64,000 nt of DNA from Onthophagus taurus (GCF_036711975.1 NC_091973.1:16306001-16370000), one strand, 5' to 3'; positions 40,648 through 52,003 are shown, counted from the stretch's first letter. Program-made: numbers and translations. The notes: generated by a model not told the origin, from the letters alone.

Positions 40648-41035
40648 TTAAATAAACTTACAGTCAAAAAATAATAAAAGTCACAATATAAAATGATTTA
40701 AAAATTAAAACAACGGAAAATAAAGATGTAAAGTGGACGACACTGAACGCCACTACAGTTTAAAATGAAGTAATCACATAAGAATAAAACAAGTTTCACA
40801 GATATGTTAAAAACTAGAACTTTAAGTATGAGTATAGACGTTTGTAAATGGAGCAAAGCTGATCGTTCCTTAATTTTTGATTTTTATATTTGTGTTTGTC
40901 TATCTCAAGTTGTTCTAATAAGTCTAATTATTTACCCTTCTTACAGTTGTGTATGAGAGATACGTTATTATAATCGATGTTATGATTAAATTCCATTTTA
41001 TGTTGGTAAACATTTGATGAGGAAGTATTTTTATG

Positions 41036-41278
41036 TTACTTAATTCTTTTTGCGAGTTTTCTACCTGTTTGACCGACGTATAAAGCATCACATTCTTTAC
41101 ATTTAATAGAATATACACCATTTTTATTTAACATATGTTCTTTGCTTTTGAAATTTGAAAATATATCTCTAAGTTTGTAGTTATTTTTAAAACCAATATT
41201 GATATTATTTTGTTTAAGAATACGTTTAATTTTATCATTTGTCATTGTAGGGTAAAAAACGAAATGTGGTGTGTTCAT
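41036..41278 (-). pseudogene. PLE GIY-YIG endonuclease fragment
   Basis: VYSIKCKECDALYVGQTGRKLAKRIK is the GIY-YIG core, preceded by the short conserved PLE linker (MLNKNGVYSIKC). The frame stops right after the core, and the RT is missing. This is the coding remnant of the inverted-arm PLE around it. Confidence 0.65.
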
Positions 41279-41465
41279 TAGTATCCATAGTGAACAATGG
41301 GTCTAATTTTATTATAACATTATATAGTATTTAGTTCAGTGTCGTCCACTTTACATCTTTATTTTCCATTGTTGTAGTTTTTAAATCATTTTATATTGTG
41401 ACTTTTATTATTTTTTGACTGTAAGTTTATTTATTTTTTCATCTATTTTATTTAATTCTATATAC

Positions 41466-41697
41466 ATCCTAACACAATACATCCTAACCTTCAACTTTAA
41501 CGTGGCTCCCGGTTATCTTGATGCTATCCACAAAGACTTCTTCCACACACATCTGCTAGCAGTTACTATGTTTTATTGTATGTTGTTCCTCATATGTCCT
41601 TTTTACGATACCTCCGATGATGGTCATTTAAAAGACCGAAACATGTCAGGTTGAACTTAAACTTAAAAATAAACCAGTTGTAATACAAGTTTTCGAA
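41466..41697 (+). mobile_element. 232 bp hammerhead-bearing insertion with 19 bp direct repeats
   Basis: TTTATTTAATTCTATATAC flanks both sides (41447-41465 and 41698-41716). Removing the insert restores the PLE arm. It has no coding capacity and carries hammerhead-like motif G near its 3' end. Confidence 0.75.
41614..41647 (+). ncRNA. Hammerhead-like motif G
   Basis: Helix I ACCT/AGGT, a core variant CCGATGA plus T, helix II GGTC/GACC, GAAA, self-complementary CATG and TC. The core T-to-C change may weaken or abolish activity. Confidence 0.6.
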
Positions 41698-41749
41698 TTT
41701 ATTTAATTCTATATACTTTTAATTATAATTTCGCTTGTAGATTTAGCTG

Positions 41750-41776
41750 ATGATGATTTGTCGAAACCGGTCCAAA
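41750..41776 (+). ncRNA. Hammerhead-like motif B, helix II shortened
   Basis: Mirror copy of motif A: CTGATGA plus T, then a loop-deleted helix II (GATTTGTC), GAAA, CCGG and TC. Probably inactive. Confidence 0.5.
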
Positions 41777-42186
41777 GTACATTTATTAAAAAACTGAGAA
41801 AGAGTTCTTTTAAATTTTTACCATATTTTAATTATTATTATTGTTATTGTTGTATTATTATTAATTTATTTTGTTATTATTGTTATTTATACTTTTTCTT
41901 TATCTAATTAAATCCTTGACATTCCTTTGTTCTTCATTAGAGATGTGAACATATAACTTATATATATCCTTATAATAAAACAAGTACAAATTCAAAATTT
42001 CCTAGATTGACGCTCGAAAACCTATTACAAAATATTTTTCACAATCAGAAATTATTAACGTGAGAGCTAAAAATTTGTATATGAACTAAAATGAATATTA
42101 AAGGCTACATGAACTATAACTTAAAATATTTAGACAATAAAATGATCATATACAAAGTGATATCTTTTATTTAATTTTTGTCTTGA

Positions 42187-42217
42187 CCGGTTTCGGTAAT
42201 TAAATTACCATCTTCAG
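42187..42217 (-). ncRNA. Hammerhead-like motif F1
   Basis: Same sequence as F2 in the opposite arm: CTGAAGA plus T, helix II GGTAAT/ATTACC, GAAA, CCGG, TC. Confidence 0.7.
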
Positions 42218-42440
42218 AAGACACCTATATATTAAAAGGTTTACACGTTAAAATAGAAAATTCCTTATTTAGTTTGTAACTTACGTCAAATTATTACTTA
42301 AAAGTTAAAACAAATACCACACATCTTTATATGAACACAATGACTTAACATCTCATTTCTTAAAATAAAATAACACAAGTACTATTTCGAGAATATATAA
42401 ACTTGTTTTTCAAGTAGAATATAGAAAAGGAAGGGTAGTG

Positions 42441-43283
42441 TTAAAGATTTTTAAAAGGATCTTTTAAATTACTATATAATGGAGGAATAATGTGATTTAT
42501 TTGTTCGTTTAATACTATTTTGTCAGGATTCTGTTTTTTTAATTTAGTTATCTCGTACATTTCCAATATTTCTAATAAGTAGCCTTTATTCCTCTTGTGC
42601 AAAATTTTTGTATTTTTCTCTATATCGAAATCGTGATTATTAAAATTTATGTGTCTTCCGAATGCTGAATTTTCTTTTCTTAGATGTTCTTTGATTCTAG
42701 TTTTGAAATTACGTCCAGTCTCTCCGATATATGTGGCTTGACAACTATTACATTCTATTTGGTATACGCCACTTTCTTGTAAGATATCTAATTTATCTTT
42801 GTTATTAACAAGAGTATTTTGAATAGTGTGTGTAGTTTTAAATGTTAAATTTATGTTATATTTTTTAAAAAGTTTTTTCAATTTGTGTGATATTGTACCT
42901 GGGTAAGTTATTGTTTTGAATTTATTTGGTTTGTTAATAGCTATTGTTGTTTCAAATGATGAAATTTGTTTTAAATTCATTTTACAATGTTTCTTGTCTA
43001 TCAATTTTTGTACTGTATTTTCGGGGTAATTATTATTTTTTGCTATTATTTGTATTGTTGATATTTCTTTTTCAAAGTTACTTTGATCTAATTCTGAATT
43101 AAATGCTCGGTGTATATATGATCTTAATGCTGCTAATTTTTGTGTATAATCGTGGTATGAATCATGCGGAATAATTTTGCTGTTCTGTGTCGGTTTTCGG
43201 TAAATATCGAAAGCGATCTTATCCTTCTCTCTAATCAGAGTAGAGTCCAAAAAGTTTTGCTTGTTGTCTCTTTCCATTTCCAA
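42441..43283 (-). CDS. PLE reverse transcriptase end plus GIY-YIG endonuclease
   Basis: A 280-residue frame. It begins just after the RT catalytic site, with the conserved NFLDSTLI...DIYRKPTQ block, and continues through the thumb and linker to GIY-YIG (VYQIECNSCQATYIGETGRN, then KTRIKEHL and the His block FGRHINFNNHDF). The catalytic YxDD is not present, so the copy is 5'-truncated and cannot reverse transcribe. The endonuclease part looks whole. Confidence 0.75.
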   Translation of the reverse strand: MEMERDNKQNFLDSTLIREKDKIAFDIYRKPTQNSKIIPHDSYHDYTQKLAALRSYIHRAFNSELDQSNFEKEISTIQIIAKNNNYPENTVQKLIDKKHCKMNLKQISSFETTIAINKPNKFKTITYPGTISHKLKKLFKKYNINLTFKTTHTIQNTLVNNKDKLDILQESGVYQIECNSCQATYIGETGRNFKTRIKEHLRKENSAFGRHINFNNHDFDIEKNTKILHKRNKGYLLEILEMYEITKLKKQNPDKIVLNEQINHIIPPLYSNLKDPFKNL

Positions 43284-43568
43284 TGTAAATGTAATGTGTT
43301 TATGAATGTTATTAATATATTTATACAGATCAAAAAAAAGATCCTTTTAAAAATCTTTAACACTACCCTTCCTTTTCTATATTCTACTTGAAAAACAAGT
43401 TTATATATTCTCGAAATGTTATTTTATTTTAAGAAATGAGATGTTAAGTCATTGTCTTCGTATAAAGATGTGTGGTATTTGTTTTAACTTTTAAGTAATA
43501 ATTTGACGTAAGTTACAAACTAAATAAGGAATTTTCTATTTTAACGCGTAAACCTTTTAATATGTAGG

Positions 43569-43609
43569 TGTCTTCTGAAGATGGTAATTTAATTACCGAA
43601 ACCGGTCAA
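43569..43609 (+). ncRNA. Hammerhead-like motif F2 (best example)
   Basis: Helix I TGTCTT/AAGACA (6 bp), core CTGAAGA plus T, helix II GGTAAT/ATTACC (6 bp, TTA loop), GAAA, self-complementary CCGG, TC. All parts of a hammerhead with a very short helix III are present. Confidence 0.75.
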
Positions 43610-43663
43610 GACAAAAATTAAATAAAAGATATCACTTTGTATATGATCATTTTATTGTCTAAA

Positions 43664-44340
43664 CAATTAAATAAGTGATAATGGATGAAAACATAATTAA
43701 ATATAACTTTAAAGGATACTTTTATACAATCATATTTATAATAGATGTACCAATACTTTTGCGTGAAACTGTACGCATGCTGGGATAGGACAACGCTGAT
43801 TTACTTTAAATATTAAATTGTATTTGTAATTAAATACTGCTCAACAAATACATAAAAAAATAATAAAAATAAATTGTATCTAAAAAGTAAAATAATTTAA
43901 ATCATGCCATCTATTAATCGTAAACCAAACTACACTTGCCACCAGATGTCGTTTCAGTGACCTATAAACTCGTTTATTACCCTCGCATATTTGTGTTACT
44001 CGTACGTAACATCTAGACGCCAGTTTGGTTTCGATCCGAAGAGGAGTTTATCTCGATGAACGTTGTTTTGTGGTGTTAACAGTTTTTTCATAAACAGCGT
44101 TGTAGAAATGTCTAAATATTGCATATGGAATGGCTCTTGTAACGTTTACGTCAAAACTTCCGTCAATTGTCATCGAATAAAAACAAAAAAGAGGCAAATT
44201 TTCAATTCTGCATTTCGAAATGTCGGCATGGATGAGGTAAGAATTTTTATAAAAAAAATTAAAATGAACAGAAACTTATATAATAATAAAGTCTAAAAAG
44301 GCCTCTTCTTCTCTAAATAATAATATATTTATTACATTTT
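43664..44340. other. Unassigned AT-rich stretch
   Basis: No supported gene. A short plus-strand frame at 44108-44296 (MSKYCIWNGSC...) has a faint THAP-like start, but it lacks the rest of the domain. Confidence 0.35.
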
Positions 44341-44350
44341 ATTTACATGG

Positions 44351-44384
44351 TACCGGTTTCGACATGTTCACATGTCATCATCAG
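44351..44384 (-). ncRNA. Hammerhead-like motif C
   Basis: CTGATGA plus T, perfect helix II GACATG/CATGTC with a TGAA loop, GAAA, CCGG, TA. It lies in a PLE-like terminal scrap just before the DUF4817-type mariner. Confidence 0.65.
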
Positions 44385-44552
44385 CCAAATAGTCGTAAAA
44401 AAGGGTCACAGCCTAGGGACATACAAAATCACAAGTAAAATGAAAGTAAAACTGTAAAAACTTTACAATAAAATAAACAAATTAAAACTTTTTATAAATT
44501 AAGAAGAACATTCAGGAAAACACACTCGATACAACTACAGTTATATCGAGTA

Positions 44553-45987
44553 TACCGATTGGTAACTTTAATTTTAGGAGATACACCCAACACGGACGTA
44601 CGTATAAGTATACGTGTGTGTGTATATTCGGTGTCGTTAAGTGGGGGATAAACAAGCGTAGGGGTAATGCACAAATTGAATCGTTTATAGATTGTTGAGA
44701 GGCGAAGTTGGTCGCATCGCTTTGCAGTTAACCCTAGCAAAAAAAACTAAGATGTTGTTTACTGTAGCGGAAAAGGTACAGATTATAAAATGGTTTTATG
44801 GTGGCAATTCTGTAGCCCAAATAATTAATTTGTTTCCTGTGGCCTATGAAAACAGATCAATTCCTAGTCGCGGAACAATTTCAAATATTATTAAAAACTT
44901 AAGAAAAAGGTAAAAGAGATGAGTTACGTGATACGATGATATGTGCTGATGTTGAACGCAATAAAAATCAGTCACGCAGACAAGTTGCGGAGACGTTTGC
45001 TATCAGCCATGTTGCCGTCCTAAAAACATTAAAGAAACACGGGTACAGGTCGTACAAGGTACAAAAAAGTCAGGAACTCTGCGAGAACGATAATATTACA
45101 AGGGCGGAATTTTGCTTTACTATGATGGAAATGGCCAACGGAAATGTTGATTTTATAAAAAACATTTTATTTACCGATGAATCTACATTTCCTTTGCATG
45201 GTCGGCATAATCCCAGCGTTGCTCGATATTTTAGTCGTGACAATGAACACAAAGTTTATGCGGCTCGTACACAATATCCCCAAAAATTAAATGTTTGGGC
45301 TGGCTTAGTAGGTGACCATATTATCGGTCCTTTTTTCATAGAAGGAAATTGAAATGGTCATAAGTATTTAAACATTTTGCAAAATGACGTAATCCCATCG
45401 CTTCAACAATTAGACAATGTTCAATTTGGAAGTATCTGGTTCCAGATACCAGATTTAGCCCCCAATGATTTTTTCTATGGGGATATTTAAAATCGAAAAT
45501 TTATGGTTTTGATGAAGAAAGCACAACCAATCTGGATGACTTATAAACAAAAATTCGCAATTGTATACAGGATATTAGTCCCGATATACTAGCGAATGTA
45601 AGGCGAACTTTTTACGATAGATTGGGCTATTGTTTAGCACAGAATGGTGGTTTATTTGAACACCTAATATAAAAAATATTTTATTTTTATAGTTTTTTGT
45701 TTTATTTGTTGTTTTACAAAGTTTATTTCAGTTACTTACGAATTGTTTTTATTTTTAGAATTAAGAATTTGCTTTGTCTTATTTGAATTTCATTTGTTAT
45801 ATTAGTTATTATTTTTATAATATTTCTTATCATTGAACGATGTCAAACGACTGACTGCTCTCCGATCCACTACTCTTGCGATTCCCCTCCCACAAACATA
45901 CTCCGCGCGCATATGCACACACACAAGTATACTTATCCGTACGTCCGTGTTGGGTGTATCTCCTAAAATTAAAGTTACCAATCGGTA
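44553..45987 (+). mobile_element. DUF4817-type Tc1/mariner element, complete ends
   Basis: The inverted ends start TACCGATTGGTAACTTTAAT and match for about 70 bp, with TA at 44551-44552 and 45988-45989. The length is 1,435 bp. It provides the reference for the copy split by the palindromic element. Confidence 0.85.
44752..45672 (+). pseudogene. DUF4817-type transposase (copy 2), internally deleted
   Basis: Same start as copy 1, but with two deletions: one after ISNIIKN (about 44898) that removes the segment around ERHGCVSPQ and changes frame, and one near 45444-45448 that removes about 90 bases including the second catalytic motif. A stop interrupts at about 45350, where copy 1 has TTA. It also shares the frame change after PNDFF with copy 1. 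Inactive. Confidence 0.8.
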
Positions 45988-46204
45988 TATGTATTATATG
46001 TATCATTAAATTATACCACTAAATCATGGATTTTTTAAGAAACTTATATTATTTTATAATAGTAAATGTATTCTTAAAATGGGCATTTACTTATGTACTT
46101 ACTAGATTGATTATATTACTTGCTTTATTTTATTAGTCTGTTTTTGTTATTGTTCTTGGCTGCGACTTTGCTCTTAATCCTGTTTGCATCCCAAATAAAT
46201 AAAT

Positions 46205-46527
46205 AAATTCAATTACAGCAGCAGTGATTTCTCCAACAAGCTGGCGTGCCACCACACTATGCCCTTCCTGTTCGAGTTTATTTAAACCAATTATTTCCTA
46301 AGCGATGGATTGGGAGAAGAGGCCTAATTGATCGGACTGCAATATCACCAGATTTGACTCTGCCAGACTTCTTCCTTTAAGTTCACACCACTAGACCAAA
46401 TACTTTGGATGAACAAAAATTCAGAATCCAAGAAGAAGTTCAGCGAATAATTCTTGATACCTTAGGGAATTGTCAAAAAGAATTTAAAAATCGTTTAGGA
46501 GCTGTCCAAGGTATACAGTTTCAATAA
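46205..46527 (+). pseudogene. C-terminal fragment of another mariner-like transposase
   Basis: With stops, the plus strand reads GVPPHYALPVRVYLNQLFP, DRTAISPDLTLPDFF and a C-terminal helix region (IQEEVQRIILDTL). This is the end of a DDE transposase of the same broad group as the DUF4817 copies, but clearly diverged from them. The N-terminus is absent. Confidence 0.6.
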
Positions 46528-46529
46528 TT

Positions 46530-47598
46530 AGGTTAATTTTAATTTTTTATTTATTTATTTCAATGAAATTGCATAATCCTTAATTCTTTATCTGGTGGTT
46601 CCCGTGATATCAAGGCTATGTCATGCTTCCTCAGCTTTATTATTAATATATTTATAAATTGTCCTAAATCTATCATTCTGATAGATAAAAAATACATTGT
46701 GGACATTTACTTCTGATTAGTTACAATAATTCATTTGTATAGGTATAAAATGTGAAATATATTTTTATCTAATATTTTTTTTTTAATTTTAGGTGAGGAC
46801 AACCTTCTAAAAGTATAGATAGTACCACTTTGTCTCAGTTGTGCACCAGTTAATTGTGCATTGAAATTACAAACACCTTCAAGAAAGTTATTTTGATTAG
46901 TAATATAATGACATCAACTATGGTTTTCCTGTAATCTAACTTTTGAAGACAATTCCTCAGTTTAACAGGTAATAGTTTAATTTTTTAATCAAGATAAAAT
47001 TACAATCTTTTTTGTGTATCGGGTGTATCAGCAACTTTTGGTATCGATTCAACTTGAATCAGATTTGGATAGTATTGAATACTTGACTTAATTCTCATGA
47101 ATCGATTCCATTTTTGAGAATCGTTTCCGGCTCGATTGCAATGCTTTATGTACGCTGGGAAAGGTTACGCAGATGTACATTCACGACTCAACGCTACATA
47201 TTTATAAAAAAGTAAATACATAGGCTTGAAGTACACATATTACTCTACAGAATGACATATTTAGTATTCTAAAATAATCATGACTCTAACAGTAATAAAT
47301 TACGAAAGTTAGCCATTATAAGGGCTTAATACAAATCATTCCCTAGAAGAGATTAGGGACTTTAACGAGGTGACAAATATGTCATTTAATGCTCATGTAT
47401 CTTAGGAAGAGAATACGTATTCGTAAAAGTGCAATAGATGTGTTATTATTTCATGAATGTGTTTTTTCTGAAGGTATGTGATTTTATAAAAGGGATGAAA
47501 TTCTCCATATTTCTCAAGAATTAAATAATAAAAAATGGAAAAAGTAAAAACTTTTTGTGAGAAATAACAAAATATGTCTATTTATTGAAATAAATTAA
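46530..47598. other. No gene recognised
   Basis: AT-rich DNA with no supported frame, terminal repeat or structural RNA that I can name. Confidence 0.4.
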
Positions 47599-47627
47599 GT
47601 GTTTCGAAACAAATGTTTCATCTTCAG
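47599..47627 (-). ncRNA. Hammerhead-like motif I
   Basis: CTGAAGA plus T, perfect helix II GAAACA/TGTTTC with a two-base TT loop, then GAAA. The helix III and cleavage region (CACTT) does not fit, so this copy looks decayed. Confidence 0.5.
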
Positions 47628-48363
47628 TACCTGTTTTAAGAGAAAATGGATAAAATTAACAAAGGCTAAACGGAACGACATTGATACGGTAAAGGTGACG
47701 GTTTGGAGTTGAAAAAATTAAACTTACTTAAAAATAATTACAAAAGGATGGAAAAATTTTTTTTAAATATGTTGGGAATAGGTCTGAATTCTAGTGATTT
47801 TTCTTAAAAACAAAATACTTCTAAAAAAATTTTTTACAAAATCAAAGTATCTTTTACAAATCCTTAAATTTCTTGGAGGCATTAATTATTGCAATTAACT
47901 TATGGCAAGGGCAGTGTTGCCAACTACATCGTAGAGTAAAACTACATTGATGCTTAACAAAACCGTAGAAAACTGGAAATATTAATATTTTATAAAATTA
48001 ATATTAATGGTGGTAATAAATAAAATGTTTATGAGAAAGAAATTATAGTAAAAAAATTATGAGTTCCTTAAATGTATTAAAATTAACAAATATAACAATA
48101 CTTATGAAGAAGTTAGATATTATTAGCTATTATATCATTTTCAATTTGTAAATCTTCTTGATTTTCTGTTTCATCTTTTCTTTTTAAATCGTACATATTT
48201 TTGTTGAATTTCTCACTATGCTCATTGGTCGTTTCAAACTCAAAACAGTTTTTAATTTCTGATTTTGTGTGCAAAGTACCCTTTATTGTGGTCGTAGAAA
48301 GCTTATTTTTAAGTTTCGTCTTCATAATATTAATAGTTGAAAACAAACGTTCTACCTTTGATT

Positions 48364-49790
48364 ATATATATATAGATAGCTCATACCCTAGCCTCTATAC
48401 TAAAATTTGGAAACAAAGATAGTAATCAATAAAGCCTAAAGTAATAAAGCCTAAATCAAGGCGGAAATAATTATTTTTAGTTGCATTTCAGTAGTTAAAA
48501 GTGAAACTGATGGTTAGGTATTTGGCTTATAGATGGAACTTTAACTAGTGACAAGATTAAACGTAATATTTTATTTAGTAGGTAATTAAAAATTATAAAT
48601 AATTTAAAATAATTGTAAAACTTTTAATTTTTCTTTAAAGTCGTTGGTTCAAATCTAATTGCAAGTGCTATGAAATGTAATAGTAAAAATTTTACGTCCG
48701 GTCTCAAGACGGTGAGAGCCACTGAGTGCAACTAGCCATATCGGTACACGGTTAGACACAGACATAGTGTCTTCAAAAAGTATTGTTTTTGGTTATAAAA
48801 ATATTTTAATTTTAAGATCGGTAGTAGATAATTTTTATGTATGTACGTAATTTAATCTGCTCAATAAGTTTCATGTTATTTTAGTTACCACGCGGTATTT
48901 ACGATTTTTCGAATTCTAAGTCTGTATTTACAGGTAACTAAGAATTATGTTTCAAATAAAAGTTTCTTTATTAATTGAGGAGCATTTTCAGGCGATATTT
49001 GCTTGTTTGCATTGTTTTTGTATCGTTGCTATGGCAACCAACATGATGGCAACCATATTGTCGGGAATTCATTTTTGGTATACGTTTTTGTTGGAGTCAA
49101 TACTCTAAAATCATCAGTATCCATATCAGCAACAACGCAATTTTCATACTTTTGTGGTACAGCATTTTTCTTTAACCTACTTTTTGATGTAGGATTTATA
49201 AAATCACTGTCTTTAAAATGTAATTCACAAATACATTTATTTTGTAGTTCTTGTGTGGTTGAATGAAGTAAATTTATGTTTCCACAGTGACTTAGCCACA
49301 TAGCTTCATTTTTAACAGGGAAACCGTATAGTTTTATTCCACTCTGCACTCTTGCACTTGAACCGTAATTATAATAATAACACCGTCTTCCACTAGCCCG
49401 TGGACCACTCATTATTAATCCGATTGGCGTATTTACACCTATACTTTTTATACAAACTTAATCGTCTCTTGTCTGCAGAAATTAAACTACTAAAAGCACA
49501 ACTAACAAATTTATTTTATTACATTTCTGTGACGCCTAGACAGCTTTACGCGCCGGTTTTTATCCCTCATGATAAAAAAGTGGCCTCAAGCCCCGTGCCG
49601 TCGACTACGGGGGAGCTCAAGCCCCGCAGCCCCCCCGTAATCGGCGCCACTGTGTATGTATGTACAACAAGTTTCAATTGATTAGGTATTGAGATTAAGT
49701 AAAATAATATTCTATGACAAAAAATCGTTAAAGACAAATATTTTTTGATTTGTCTTAATTTATATAATTATATATATATATATATATATA
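48364..49790. mobile_element. Insertion inside the hAT gene, bounded by TA repeats
   Basis: It interrupts the conserved hAT C-terminus. (TA)n runs lie at both junctions (about 48363-48372 and 49760-49793). It holds a THAP-domain frame and a GC-rich block near 49570-49650. I could not find terminal inverted repeats, so the class of the insert is unknown. Confidence 0.6.
49029..49412 (-). CDS. THAP-domain frame
   Basis: A 127-residue frame. RRCYYYNYGSSARV ... LYGFPV ... WLSHCG ... ICELHFKDSDFIN ... RLKKNAVP follows the THAP zinc-dependent DNA-binding pattern, including the CxxH (CELH) and the AVP-type end. One of the two early Cys residues seems to be missing, so zinc binding may be impaired. 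THAP domains occur in P-element-type transposases and host regulators. No transposase catalytic part follows, so it may be an exon or an isolated remnant. Confidence 0.6.
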   Translation of the reverse strand: MSGPRASGRRCYYYNYGSSARVQSGIKLYGFPVKNEAMWLSHCGNINLLHSTTQELQNKCICELHFKDSDFINPTSKSRLKKNAVPQKYENCVVADMDTDDFRVLTPTKTYTKNEFPTIWLPSCWLP

Positions 49791-52003
49791 TATAGCAGTA
49801 CTGTGTGGTAGACACAAAAGTTTTTTTGTTAAATTAGATACAGTTTTGTAATCTGGAAACGTGTCCCCAAAATTTTTCTACATTAAGTTATTTGCTTTTT
49901 GTTCAAACTATGGTCTAAAATCGCTTGTGGGTTCAACATCTTTAAACACTTTAAACCCCTACGTCCTTGTCTTCGAAAGGAAATCTGCGTCTGATTTGGG
50001 TTGCTGCCTCAATGTAGAACTCTGTACATTTTCTATAAAAATTTGTTAGTTTATCGTCATCCAACTCTTTAGTGTTCTTTTTTAACCGAATCAAATTTGG
50101 TATCATTCCGCCTACATATGTTTCAAATAACGGTAAATGGGTCTTAACGTCGTTTACATCAACACTTAATACTTTCTGTTCTTTGGTAGTTGAAATATCT
50201 TTGGCATTGTTTTTCTCTTCTTCTGTTAATTCTAAATAAATTGGTTGTATAAAACATTCTAAAATAGTTACATACACAGTGTAAATTTGATCATATAGTA
50301 AGTACAACTTCGGTTTCTCTGCTTGCATTTCTTTATTTAAATCAGTGAATATAGGTAACGCAAATCATAAAAACTCCAAGTATAATTCAGTTGTCGGTTC
50401 CAGGGCTTTCGTTAAAATACCTTGCGCAGAAAGAAGACGATCTGTAAAAACTGCCTATTGAAAATATAGTTTAAAAGCCGGGAGCTGTTCTAGCAATCTA
50501 TTTACAACATCGTTCAACGACAGCCATCTGGTTTGTGCAGGGTGTAATATTTTATGTGGTTTTATATTTGCAAACTCCTGAAATGTTTTGAAATCACCAA
50601 TGCGTTTAGGTGAGTTTTGGATGTGATTAAAAACTTCGCGACAAAAGTCCTCAAGGCCCCTCTGTAATTTTTCACATGCATTGGACGCGCAAAGCGCAAA
50701 TGAATGACATATACATTTAATAGTGAAAAGATTGGGTATATCGTTCTTTAAATGAGTAACCATCGAGTTATTGCCTCCAAACATTACATTGGCGCCATCA
50801 GACGCAAACCCTATCATATTTTTCTTGCACGGGATTTGTTTCTCAATAAAATATTCGACAGTTTTATTGTATAAACAATTAGCTGAACCATCGGTAACTG
50901 GTATTAAACGTTAGAAATTTATCTTCTACTTCATAATTTGGGTTGACTAACCTTGCGATCAAAGCTAAATGCTTGATTGTCGACTTATCAGTGCTCTCAT
51001 CTACCAACAATGAAAAATGGTTTTGTCTTAAATTTTCTATCAAGTTTTCTTCAGCTGTTTTTCCTGTTATATTTACTACAATAGCGCGAGCTTTTGTTCT
51101 GCTCATAGACAATTTTTCAGCAATTTTGGAGTCTGGACATACAGATTTTACTAAATTAGTGAGATGTGAGCCAACATTAAATGCGAGGTTATGTTCTGCA
51201 ATAAAAAATATGCAAAGAAAACAAAGATGTAAGTTTAGGTTGCTTTTGTAATTTCTTACAATTCCCTTCATGCTTAGACAAATTTCTATGCCGCATCAGT
51301 TCTTGAATGCCGCATTTCCTATCACAGTCGCATGCAGAACAATAAAAATACGTATTACCATTTTTACTTTTTGCAAGCCATCCACTAAATTTTTCATCTT
51401 TGAACCAAGAATCAATAAATTTTTGCTCATATCTGACTACTTTCTTCTTTTTAGGTGGTAATTTATCAAAATCTGACTCACTATCACTGCTACTAACCAT
51501 AGTCATAACTTTTTGATTGTTTTCAAAGCACTTATTATAAAAACACTCAAAACAACAATCGGTCGCTAAAAAATCTAAACAAATGACAGCTCTGGCAAGA
51601 CAGGGGATTTCTGCGTCACAAACAATAGAAAACAGGAACTCTGTTTTGTCTCTATTTTCTATCGACTAACGCCATCTATTAAATCGATTAACAGTTACAT
51701 AGTTTGGTCTCCTAGATTCTAGATGGCAAGTTTATCTGAAGCAGAATTAGTGTACGGGCGATATGTAATACGTGAAATATATGGCATTACAATATTAACT
51801 AAAAAACAGTAGATTTGTAGGTCTAAACTAAAAACTAGGAAGATTTCAAAAAAACTGTAAATCTACGGTGAAAACTGTAGTGTTGGCAACAGTGGGCAAG
51901 GGTGTGTTCGCAAAAACATTATATGAGTGGTGCGCATACCGAATCCGAAACACGCAAAACAAAATCTAAAAAATTATTTAAATTTGTGGTATAGACGCAT
52001 ATA

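Larger units (their letters stand above)
38109..41810 (-). mobile_element. Penelope-like element with inverted terminal arms, twice interrupted
   Basis: The left arm (38109-38216 and 40648-40760) and the right arm (41335-41446 and 41717-41790) are inverted copies. A GIY-YIG frame lies between them (41278-41036). The left arm is split by a piggyBac (TTAA) and the right arm by a 232 bp insertion with 19 bp direct repeats. Each arm carries a hammerhead-like motif. A related arm lies at 53690-54010. Confidence 0.65.
42129..43663 (-). mobile_element. Penelope-like element flanked by inverted arms of about 330 bp
   Basis: 42129-42475 and 43337-43663 are inverted copies that differ by small indels and a few substitutions. 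Each carries the same hammerhead-like motif near its outer end. The interior is an RT C-terminus plus GIY-YIG. Inverted terminal repeats are a known PLE arrangement. Confidence 0.75.
48113..51506 (-). pseudogene. hAT transposase (BED-finger type), in pieces
   Basis: Pieces from N to C: 51506-51189 has an acidic/basic start and a BED/TTF-like finger (FYCSACDCDRKCG...RHRNLSKHE). 51271-50879 has AEHNLAFNV and the catalytic-type LLVDESTD. 50817-50455 has GFASDGANVMFGG and CHSFALCAS. 50328-49951 is helical. The C-terminal RLFSTINIMKTKLKN dimerisation block is at 48346-48113. A frame change near 50850-50880 and the nested insertion between PHSTA and VERLF break the gene. The layout is that of hAT transposases. 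Confidence 0.8.
47912..51894 (-). mobile_element. hAT transposon with 8 bp duplication, carrying a nested insertion
   Basis: The ends CAGTGTTGCCAA and TTGGCAACAGTG are inverted with one mismatch, and GGCAAGGG flanks both sides (47904-47911 and 51895-51902), the 8 bp duplication typical of hAT. The transposase lies on the minus strand and is split by about 1.4 kb at 48364-49790. Confidence 0.85.

Noticed and set aside
44063-44296. Possible THAP start (MSKYCIWNGSC)
   Set aside because: The remaining THAP residues (Pro, Trp, CxxH) do not follow, so the similarity is too weak to annotate.
41614-47627. CTGA...GAAA motifs as plain inverted repeats of DNA transposons
   Set aside because: The conserved unpaired core and GAAA outside the hairpin, plus helix I pairing in several copies, fit a hammerhead better than a terminal repeat.
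48640-48700. GGTTCAAATCT as the B box of a tRNA gene
   Set aside because: No matching A box or cloverleaf could be drawn around it.
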